Positions 7,592 to 14,123 of a stretch of 22,558 nucleotides of DNA are shown here, piece by piece. Under the pieces are notes generated by a model, which was not told the DNA's origin, ran no database searches, and saw only the letters and a list, made by a program, of their open reading frames with translations. Made by a program: the position numbers and the translations under genes. Source of the DNA: Campylobacter sp. (lineage in GTDB: Bacteria > Campylobacterota > Campylobacteria > Campylobacterales > Campylobacteraceae); the NCBI RefSeq assembly GCF_020024835.1, contig NZ_JAHHTD010000024.1:1-22558 (forward strand). The letters run 5' to 3'. How positions within the stretch are numbered: position 1 is the first letter of the stretch; every line of letters begins with the position of its first letter.

Positions 7592-8356
7592 ATGCAAGAT
7601 GGTTTAAAAATAGGAGAATTTGAGTTTAACTCACGCTTTATTTTAGGTTCTGGTAAGTATTCTTTAAAATTAATACAAGCTGCTATAAAAGAAGCAAAAG
7701 CTCAAATTATCACTTTGGCCTTAAGACGCGTTAATGCTAACGGACTTGAAAATATACTTGATTTTATACCTAAGGGTGTTACACTTTTACCTAATACCTC
7801 AGGTGCTAGAAATGCTAATGAAGCTTTACGCATAGCAAGGCTTGCTAGGGAGCTTTGTGGTAGCAAGCTTATAAAAATCGAAGTTATAAAAGATAGTAAA
7901 TATCTTTTACCTGATAATTATGAAACTATCAAGGCAGTGGAATTACTAGCAAAAGAAGGCTTTACGCCTTTGCCTTATATGAGTGCTGATTTATACGTTG
8001 CTAGGGCTATGCAAAATGCTGGAGCAGCTGCTATTATGCCCTTAGCTGCACCCATAGGGACAAATAAGGGCTTGTGCGCTAAGGAATTTATACAAATTTT
8101 ACTTGATGAAATATCCTTACCTATAATAGTCGATGCAGGGCTTGGAACTCCTGCTCAAGCTTGTGAGGCTATGCAAATGGGAGTAAGTGCTGTGATGGTT
8201 AATACTGCTTTAGCCCAAGCACAAAATGTTACTCAAATGGCTAGGGCTTTTTCTTTAGCTGTAAAGGCAGGACGCAATGCTTATTTAGCAGGGCTAGCTA
8301 GTGTTAATGAAAGCCCAAGATCTAGCTCACCTTTGACAGGTTTTTTAAGAGACTAA
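7592..8356 (+). CDS. thiG: Thiazole synthase ThiG
   Basis: A 254-residue TIM-barrel enzyme that joins 1-deoxy-D-xylulose 5-phosphate, dehydroglycine and ThiS thiocarboxylate into the thiazole phosphate tautomer. Family landmarks are FILGSGKYS near the N-terminus, TLALRRVN, LLPNTSGARNANEA, the Schiff-base lysine K95 in IKIEV, LLPDNYETIKAVELLAKEGFTPLPY (two consecutive blocks), and the phosphate-binding strands IIVDAGLGTPAQA and GVSAVMVNTA. It ends with the conserved SSPLTGF segment. Length is standard. AAAGGA sits six bases ahead of the ATG, within the end of thiF. Confidence 0.95.
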   Translation: MQDGLKIGEFEFNSRFILGSGKYSLKLIQAAIKEAKAQIITLALRRVNANGLENILDFIPKGVTLLPNTSGARNANEALRIARLARELCGSKLIKIEVIKDSKYLLPDNYETIKAVELLAKEGFTPLPYMSADLYVARAMQNAGAAAIMPLAAPIGTNKGLCAKEFIQILLDEISLPIIVDAGLGTPAQACEAMQMGVSAVMVNTALAQAQNVTQMARAFSLAVKAGRNAYLAGLASVNESPRSSSPLTGFLRD

Positions 8357-8370
8357 TTTAGGAATAATGA

Positions 8371-9480
8371 GTGCAAAATAATATCATCTTAGATAAAATT
8401 TTAAAAGAGCTTGAAACTTATAATGAAAAAGAATTTGGACCTAAAGAAGTAGAACAAGCTTTAAGTGCAAGCACTTTAAACATTATGCATTTAAAAGCTT
8501 TGCTTTCAAGTGCTGCTGAAGAATTTATAGAAGAGCTAGCACTTAAGGCAAGCAAGCTAAGGCTTAAGTATTTTGGCAATGGAGTTTTTTTATTTACTCC
8601 ACTTTATCTTTCAAATTATTGTAATAGCAAATGCACTTATTGTGGTTTTCAAAAAGGTAATAAAATCGTGCGTTCTAAGCTTAATGAAGCACAAATTTAT
8701 GCTGAAATGCAAGCTATAGCTAAAAGTGGTTTGCAAGAAATCATTATACTCACAGGCGAGGGCAGAGAGTATGCAAGTGTTGAGTATATAGCAAAAGCTT
8801 GTAAGATAGCAAAAGAGTATTTTAAGGTCATAGCTGTAGAAGTGTATCCTATGGAAGTGGCAGAGTATGAGCTTTTGCACAAAAATGGCTGCGATTATGT
8901 TACTATTTTTCAAGAAACTTATAATATCCAAAGCTATAAAAAATTCCATTTAAGCGGGGAAAAGAGTAATTTTTATTATCGTTTTAATGGGCAAGAAAGG
9001 GCTTTAAAAGCAGGTATGAGAGGGGTTGCTTTTGGGGCTTTATTAGGGCTTGATGATTTTAGAAAAGATGCTTTAGCTACCGCTCTTCATGCATATTATT
9101 TGCAGCAGTTTTATCCTGCAGCTGAAATTTCTTTGTCCGTGCCACGTTTAAGACCTATTATTAATAATGCTAAAATTCACCCCAAAGATGTGAGTGAAAA
9201 ACGCCTTTTGCAGGTTCTTTGTGCTTATAGGATTTTCTTGCCTTTTGTAGGTATTACTATTTCAACTCGTGAAAGGGCTATTTTTCGAGATGAGGTGCTA
9301 AGACTTGGTGCGAGTAAAATGAGTGCTGGAGTGAGTGTGGGTATAAGAGCACATTCTGGGGAAAAGATCGGAGATGAGCAGTTTGAGATAACTGATAATA
9401 GAAGCGTAGAAGATATTTTAAATATGCTAAAAAAGCAAAATTTACAAGCTATAATGAGTGATAGTATTTATGTGGGCTAA
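8371..9480 (+). CDS. thiH: 2-iminoacetate (dehydroglycine) synthase ThiH
   Basis: A 369-residue radical-SAM enzyme that cleaves tyrosine to dehydroglycine and p-cresol, feeding ThiG under oxygen-limited conditions. The cluster motif CxxxCxxC is at C84, C88 and C91 (YCNSKCTYCG). Other family markers are LTGEGR, VEVYPM, IFQETYN and the C-terminal segment SAGVSVGI. The start is GTG 8371, with AGGA seven bases upstream; an ATG at 8367 is out of frame and stops after four codons. Having ThiH rather than the glycine oxidase ThiO fits a microaerophile. The end overlaps the start of the TenI-like gene. Confidence 0.95.
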   Translation: MQNNIILDKILKELETYNEKEFGPKEVEQALSASTLNIMHLKALLSSAAEEFIEELALKASKLRLKYFGNGVFLFTPLYLSNYCNSKCTYCGFQKGNKIVRSKLNEAQIYAEMQAIAKSGLQEIIILTGEGREYASVEYIAKACKIAKEYFKVIAVEVYPMEVAEYELLHKNGCDYVTIFQETYNIQSYKKFHLSGEKSNFYYRFNGQERALKAGMRGVAFGALLGLDDFRKDALATALHAYYLQQFYPAAEISLSVPRLRPIINNAKIHPKDVSEKRLLQVLCAYRIFLPFVGITISTRERAIFRDEVLRLGASKMSAGVSVGIRAHSGEKIGDEQFEITDNRSVEDILNMLKKQNLQAIMSDSIYVG

Positions 9481-10093
9481 AAAAATTATTGCCATTAGTG
9501 ATAGTAAGATAATGGAAGGAGATTTTTTAAAATACATAGAAAAGCTTGCAAGAGCTAAGGTAGATGGTCTCGTGCTTAGAGAAAAGCATTTGAGCGAGGA
9601 GGAATATTATGATTTGGCAAAAGAAGTTTTAAAAATTTGCAAGAAAAATAACTTAAATTGTATTTTGCATAATTTTGATAGAGTAAGCTTAAAACTTGAT
9701 CATAGATTTTTTCATGCACCACTAGATTTACTTAGAAAAAATTCAAAGTTATATAGATATTTTCATATTTTAGGAACTTCTATCCATTCTAAAGAAGAAT
9801 TATATGAGGCTATGATGTATAAAGTAAATTATGCTTTTGTAGGTCATATTTTTAATAGTTCTTGTAAAATTAATTTACAACCTTGTGGGCTTGATTTTAT
9901 GAAAGAGTTGCTAATGGTAAGTAAAATTCCACTTTATGCTATTGGAGGTATAAATTTGCAAAATATAAGTAAATTTAAAGATTTAGACATAGCAGGTGTT
10001 TGCATTAGAGAAGCATTTATGTATCAAGAAAAAATAAAACATTATGTTAATGAATGCAAAAATAGATTAAATATTAGGACATATGATGAGTAA
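9470..10093 (+). CDS. tenI: TenI-type thiazole tautomerase (ThiE/TenI superfamily)
   Basis: A 207-residue TIM-barrel protein of the ThiE/TenI group. The details favour TenI, which aromatises the ThiG product, over true TMP synthase: GTSIHS at 102-107 with H106 in the position of the TenI catalytic histidine, and GHIFNSSCK at 125-133, close to the GHVFETDCK of Bacillus TenI rather than the GPxFxTxTK of ThiE. The usual ThiE substrate segment (ND..D.A..A.GVHLGQ.D) is not conserved; it reads HNFDRVSLKLDHRFFHAPLD. AIGGI marks the phosphate site. C. jejuni also has a separate thiE next to thiD elsewhere, from memory, which agrees with this. ATG 9470 is chosen over GTG 9458; it overlaps thiH by 11 bases. 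An annotation as ThiE is possible. Confidence 0.8.
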   Translation: MWAKKIIAISDSKIMEGDFLKYIEKLARAKVDGLVLREKHLSEEEYYDLAKEVLKICKKNNLNCILHNFDRVSLKLDHRFFHAPLDLLRKNSKLYRYFHILGTSIHSKEELYEAMMYKVNYAFVGHIFNSSCKINLQPCGLDFMKELLMVSKIPLYAIGGINLQNISKFKDLDIAGVCIREAFMYQEKIKHYVNECKNRLNIRTYDE

Positions 10094-11258
10094 AACTTAT
10101 AAGAGGATTTATTATTTAAATTTATTAATCATTATAATCATTGCTTTTAATCTTAGAGCTCCCATAACAGCTTTAGGTCCTATGGCTGAAATGATTAAGA
10201 GATACTTTGATATAAGTTATACTTCAATAGGCATTATAAATTCTTTACCTTTATTTACTTTTGGATTTTTATCTTTTTTTATAGGTTATTTTTCACCACT
10301 TCGTGCTATGTTAGGTGGAATTTGTTTAATAGCTATAGGAGAATTAGTAAGAAGCTATACAGGGGTTAATGGTCTTTTTTTAGGTACTTTTATTTTAGGA
10401 TGTGGTATCGCAATAGCAAATGTCTTAGTTCCTAGTTTGATAAAGCAAAAATTCCCTGATAATGTTACTAAAATGATGGGTATTTATGGAATGATGCTTG
10501 GAATTTCTTCTATGGCAGGCATAGCTTTATCTTTGCCTTTAGCTTATGCTTTTGGAGTAAAGTATGCTTTATTTTTTTGGGGAATTTTTGCAGTGTTGGC
10601 TTTGTTAGCTTATTATCCTCAAATTAAAAATAAAAGATTTTTTAGAAAAAAGAAAAAACATTTTAATAAAATTTATTTATTGAAAAATAAAACAGCTTGG
10701 AAAATTACATTATTTATGGGGACGCAAAGTTTTTTAGCTTATAGTTTATTTGCTTGGCTTGCTTTGATTATAAAATCAAAAGGATTTAGCATAGAAGCTA
10801 GCACAAATTTAATTTTATTAGCACAAATTATAGGACTTCCAGCGGCATTTTTAGCACCATTATTACTTGGAAAGATTAAAGAAAGTTTAAAATTATTTTA
10901 TATATTAAGTTTATGTTTTTTGTATGTTTTATCATTTTTGGTTATTGTATTAAGTATCAATAAATACGGGATAATTTTTGGTGTATGTTTAATGAGTATT
11001 CCTTGGGGAGGAGCATTTACTATAGCTTTATATTTTATCGCATATAAAAGTAAAAATCATTTTGTAGCAGCAAAACTTTCTTCTTTTGCTCAAGGATTTG
11101 GTTATTTGCTAGCTTCTACTTCCTCTATTATCATAGGTTATTTGTATGATTATTTTCAAAATTTTTATGAAATTTTGATATTTTTTATTTTTGTGAGTAT
11201 TTGTCTTTGTTTGTTTGGATATCTTGCTTATAAAAGTGAAGTAATAAAGACGAATTAA
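10086..11258 (+). CDS. MFS transporter, CynX/NimT-like
   Basis: About 390 residues with some 12 hydrophobic helices. The N-terminal signature AFNLRAPITALGPM is that of the CynX/NimT branch of the major facilitator superfamily (cyanate and 2-nitroimidazole transporters in E. coli). A very basic loop of lysines and arginines at about 180-195 sits between the two six-helix halves, as expected for the central cytoplasmic loop. AGGA is six bases before the second of two tandem ATGs (10083, 10086), so I use the second. The gene overlaps the TenI-like gene by eight bases and is the last in the thiazole cluster, which suggests a thiamine-related or thiazole-like substrate. That is inference; the real substrate is unknown. 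Confidence 0.85.
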   Translation: MSKTYKRIYYLNLLIIIIIAFNLRAPITALGPMAEMIKRYFDISYTSIGIINSLPLFTFGFLSFFIGYFSPLRAMLGGICLIAIGELVRSYTGVNGLFLGTFILGCGIAIANVLVPSLIKQKFPDNVTKMMGIYGMMLGISSMAGIALSLPLAYAFGVKYALFFWGIFAVLALLAYYPQIKNKRFFRKKKKHFNKIYLLKNKTAWKITLFMGTQSFLAYSLFAWLALIIKSKGFSIEASTNLILLAQIIGLPAAFLAPLLLGKIKESLKLFYILSLCFLYVLSFLVIVLSINKYGIIFGVCLMSIPWGGAFTIALYFIAYKSKNHFVAAKLSSFAQGFGYLLASTSSIIIGYLYDYFQNFYEILIFFIFVSICLCLFGYLAYKSEVIKTN

Positions 11259-11272
11259 AATATTTAAAAAAC

Positions 11273-11299
11273 CTCTTTAGTCTAAAATAGACTAAAGAG
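11273..11299 (-). terminator. Intrinsic terminator of the DASS transporter gene
   Basis: A perfect 12-bp inverted repeat, CTCTTTAGTCTA (11273-11284) and its complement (11288-11299), has a three-base AAA loop. On the minus strand it is followed by GGTTTTTTAAATATTTT, making a strong terminator directly after the transporter stop codon. On the plus strand it is followed by ATTAAAG, so termination of the thi-MFS transcript would be weaker, though the hairpin can still protect that 3' end. Confidence 0.82.
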
Positions 11300-11300
11300 A

Positions 11301-12662
11301 TTAAAGCCAGAAAAAATAAGCAATAGTAGCAATACTTATTGAACAAAATATATTAAGAATAATTCCAACTTTGATCATTTCTTTTTGTTTGATATAACCT
11401 GTCCCAAAAACTATAGCATTTGGTGGTGTTGCTACTGGTAACATAAATGCACAAGAAGCACCAATAGCTATGATTAAAGCAAGTCCTAAAGCAGGTACGC
11501 CTAAAGTTTCTGCAATAGAAATAAATAAAGGCACTAAAAGAGCTGCTGAAGCTGTATTGGAAGTAAATTCTGTTAAAAATACTATAAAAAATGCTACGAT
11601 TAAGCTTATAATAAATAAATTTCCATCCTCTATAAACGAAATAAGTGTATCAGCCATCACTTTGCTAGCTCCTGAGTCTCTTAACACCACGCTTAAAGTG
11701 ATACCTCCACCAAAAAGCATTAAAACTCCCCAATCGGTATTTTTTTGTATGCTCTTCCAATCAATCACTTTAAACGCACACACTAAGATTGCAGCAAGTA
11801 AGGCAATAATCGCATCAATATTTGCTATTTTGTGTCCAAATATACTTTCTACAATAGGGTTAATTTTACTACTAAAAATCCAAGATATAGCGATTACTAA
11901 AAAGATAATTAAAGTGATAATTCTTGATCTGTTTAATTCTACATAATCAGTGTGTAAATCAATTTGAGTATTAAATTTAGGTTTAAATACAAAATATAAT
12001 ATCAAAATCATAGCAGGTAAAAATACTAAAACAATAGGGATACCATATTGTAACCATTGAGCAAAACTTATATTAAGTTGTGTTGCAACTATAGCATTTG
12101 GAGGAGTCCCAACTATAGTCCCTATTCCACCAATACTTGCACTAAAAGCTATTCCTAGAAGGACAAAAACATAAGTATCTCTATCTTTATTTTCATCTAA
12201 AGAAGCCAATACTCCAATGGCTAGTGGAAGCATCATAGCTGCTGTTGCTGTATTGCTCATCCACATTGATAAAAATGCAGTTGTGATGAAAATATATAAG
12301 CTTGATAATCCTAAATGTCCTTTAGCTAATGAAAGAATCTTATGTGCAATCATTTTATCTAGTTTTTGATGATGCATTGCAGCAGCTAAAGCAAAACCAC
12401 CAAAAAATAAAAAGATATTTGAATCTGCAAAACTGCTTAAAGCCTTTGAGGTAGGTAATAAACCTAAAATAGCAGCTGATACTGGCACTAAAATGGCAGT
12501 AATAGTAACATGCAACGCTTCACTAAGCCATAATATAGCTATAAATATCAATAAAGATAATCCTTGATTTACTTTTGTCTCCCCAAAGGGTGAAAAATAA
12601 AGCAAAGCAACGAAAAGTATCAAATCTGCCACAACAATTAGTGTTTTTATATTTGAATTCAT
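11301..12662 (-). CDS. DASS/SLC13-family anion:sodium symporter
   Basis: A 453-residue inner-membrane protein of the divalent anion:sodium symporter family, which imports dicarboxylates, citrate, sulfate or similar anions with Na+. It shows the inverted two-repeat design of VcINDY: SNTAT at 136-140 with GTPPNA at 185-190, and SNTAS at 368-372 with ATPPNA at 411-416. These are the paired SNT and TPPNA motifs that bind substrate carboxylates and sodium. The second TPPNA is preceded by MLPVATPP, as in the family. AAGGGAG is well placed before the ATG. It forms a one-gene unit with its own promoter and terminator. The exact anion cannot be read from the motifs. Confidence 0.9.
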   Translation of the reverse strand: MNSNIKTLIVVADLILFVALLYFSPFGETKVNQGLSLLIFIAILWLSEALHVTITAILVPVSAAILGLLPTSKALSSFADSNIFLFFGGFALAAAMHHQKLDKMIAHKILSLAKGHLGLSSLYIFITTAFLSMWMSNTATAAMMLPLAIGVLASLDENKDRDTYVFVLLGIAFSASIGGIGTIVGTPPNAIVATQLNISFAQWLQYGIPIVLVFLPAMILILYFVFKPKFNTQIDLHTDYVELNRSRIITLIIFLVIAISWIFSSKINPIVESIFGHKIANIDAIIALLAAILVCAFKVIDWKSIQKNTDWGVLMLFGGGITLSVVLRDSGASKVMADTLISFIEDGNLFIISLIVAFFIVFLTEFTSNTASAALLVPLFISIAETLGVPALGLALIIAIGASCAFMLPVATPPNAIVFGTGYIKQKEMIKVGIILNIFCSISIATIAYFFWL

Positions 12663-12702
12663 TGAAACAACTCCCTTAAAATAAATTGTAGTTTTGTAGC
12701 AT

Positions 12703-12723
12703 ATTATAAATGAATTTCATTTA
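12703..12723 (-). promoter_or_regulatory. DASS promoter -10 with adjoining palindrome
   Basis: On the minus strand TATAAT (complement of 12703-12708) lies about 40 nt before the transporter start. A 17-nt palindrome, TAAATGAATTTCATTTA (12707-12723, 8-nt arms around one T), overlaps the upstream edge of the -10 box and occupies the spacer region. A protein bound there would block RNA polymerase, so this is a candidate operator. No regulator can be named. Confidence 0.5.
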
Positions 12724-12795
12724 AAAAATATTTTATTTGCTAAAAAATATTTGATATGTGTAAAAAAAGTAATTTTAGTATCATTTAATTTTTGG

Positions 12796-12801
12796 TATAA
12801 T
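12796..12801 (+). promoter_or_regulatory. mapA promoter, extended -10
   Basis: TTTTTGGTATAAT is an excellent Campylobacter sigma-70 -10 region with T-rich upstream sequence. The predicted transcript starts near 12808, leaving a leader of about 60 nt before mapA. It probably serves mapA and the overlapping comF-like gene. Confidence 0.7.
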
Positions 12802-12869
12802 TTTTGCTAAATGCTAAAGTTAATTATTAAGTAAAAGTAATGACTTACAATATTTTTAAGGATGGAAAA

Positions 12870-13517
12870 ATGATGAAAAATGTGTTTTTGTTGGCGATAG
12901 TCTTATTTTTTAGTGCTTGTGCAGTTAATACTAAAAATCAAGGTGTAGTGAGAGTCAATGAGGTTATTAAGATTCAAGCACAATGTTATAATCCTTCAGA
13001 TTCTAGAGCTTATGAGGCTAAAATTCAGGGTTTAATTTATATTAGTGATGTAGGGCTTAAGTATTGTGTAAATAAAAGAACCATAGATAAGAGTGCTTCT
13101 TTAAAAAAAGTATATATTCATAGAATTTATGATTTAGATGAAAATAAAAAGATTTCTTCATCAGAACAAACTAATTACTACATAGATGAGAAGTTTAATT
13201 ATTATTTTTATGTTTTCTTAAAACAAGAATTAAAAGATAGAGGTATAGTTGTTGTAGAAAGTACTCAAGATTCTCCTTATGTTTTAAAGGTTAATTTAAG
13301 TTTTACTGATTTTTATTCAAAATTTAATTCTAATTCACTTTATTCTTCTGTTTCAGGTAGATTAGAATTGCAAAATATTAATACTAATAAAAAAATTAAT
13401 ATAAAAACTAAGCAAGAAATTAGAGGTTTTAATAAAATTAGCGATTTGCCTTTTTACACTCAACTTCTTATTAAGCAAATGGCCAATAAAGCCGCAGACA
13501 TTATAAGTGCCTTGTGA
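12870..13517 (+). CDS. mapA: Outer-membrane lipoprotein MapA
   Basis: A 215-residue lipoprotein. The signal peptide ends in the lipobox FSAC, with C17 as the lipidated residue. The mature start AVNTKNQGVVRVNEVIK matches my recollection of Campylobacter MapA, a membrane-associated protein long used as a PCR marker for C. jejuni; its biochemical role is poorly known. The mature part is mixed polar sequence with two further cysteines (in AQCYNP and LKYCVN). I take ATG 12870 because AAGGA lies seven bases before it and it gives a proper signal peptide; the in-frame ATG at 12840 would add ten polar residues. The 3' end overlaps the next gene (GTGA). Confidence 0.9.
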   Translation: MMKNVFLLAIVLFFSACAVNTKNQGVVRVNEVIKIQAQCYNPSDSRAYEAKIQGLIYISDVGLKYCVNKRTIDKSASLKKVYIHRIYDLDENKKISSSEQTNYYIDEKFNYYFYVFLKQELKDRGIVVVESTQDSPYVLKVNLSFTDFYSKFNSNSLYSSVSGRLELQNINTNKKINIKTKQEIRGFNKISDLPFYTQLLIKQMANKAADIISAL

Positions 13518-14086
13518 GATGTTTTAATTGTTATGAATTTTCCCTAACAACCTTTTGTGCTTCTTGTAAAAAAGAATTATTAGAATATTCTTTAGGCATT
13601 AGAGAGCTTGAGGGAAAATTTAAGGTTTATTATTTTTATCAATATGATGATATTAAGCATTTGTTGTATTCTAAGCATAAATTTTATGGATATTTTATTT
13701 TAAATGCACTTGCAAAATTAAGTTTTTCTAAATTTAAAGATTTTTTTCAACCCCATTGTTTTATTAATGCCATTGCTCTTGATGATAAAACTTATGGAGC
13801 TTACTCACATACTGCTATTTTAACTAGATATTTAAAAACAAAATTTATAAAACCTATGTTTAATACTTTACAAGCAAAATCAGATATAAAATATAGTGGA
13901 AAAACTTTAGAATTTAGAAAAACAAATAAAAGATTGTATGAACTTAAAAAAATTCCAAAATATCCGGTGATTTTAGTTGATGATGTAGTAACAACAGGAT
14001 TAAGCTTGCTTCAAGCAAAAGTAATTTTAGAAAAAAATAATATCGAAGTGCTTTTTGCTTTAGTTTTAGCTAATGCAAAAGAATAA
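13514..14086 (+). CDS. ctsW: ComF-family phosphoribosyltransferase-like competence protein (CtsW-like)
   Basis: A 190-residue ComF-type protein. The N-terminal zinc-finger cysteines are in CFNC (C3, C6) and CASC. The C-terminal phosphoribosyltransferase fold has the PRPP-loop motif VILVDDVVTTG with D156 and D157. ComF proteins are cytoplasmic factors for uptake or processing of transforming DNA; the C. jejuni gene at this position (Cj1028c) has, as I recall, been linked to natural transformation as ctsW. The start is GTG 13514, overlapping the mapA stop by four bases, so translation is probably coupled to mapA. It lies 37 bases before gyrA. Confidence 0.85.
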   Translation: MRCFNCYEFSLTTFCASCKKELLEYSLGIRELEGKFKVYYFYQYDDIKHLLYSKHKFYGYFILNALAKLSFSKFKDFFQPHCFINAIALDDKTYGAYSHTAILTRYLKTKFIKPMFNTLQAKSDIKYSGKTLEFRKTNKRLYELKKIPKYPVILVDDVVTTGLSLLQAKVILEKNNIEVLFALVLANAKE

Positions 14087-14091
14087 TTTGC

Positions 14092-14097
14092 TAAAAT
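14092..14097 (+). promoter_or_regulatory. gyrA promoter, extended -10
   Basis: TTTGCTAAAAT, a TG-extended -10 with TAAAAT at 14092-14097, lies just after the comF-like stop and about 27 bases before the gyrA ATG. AAGGA at 14114-14118 is the ribosome-binding site. The short gap supports a separate gyrA transcript. Confidence 0.5.
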
Positions 14098-14123
14098 AGG
14101 TGTATTAATTTTCAAGGATTTTT

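Noticed and set aside
11470..11946. 158-codon plus-strand frame opposite the DASS transporter
   Set aside because: Antisense shadow of a gene with strong family motifs; composition follows the transporter codons.
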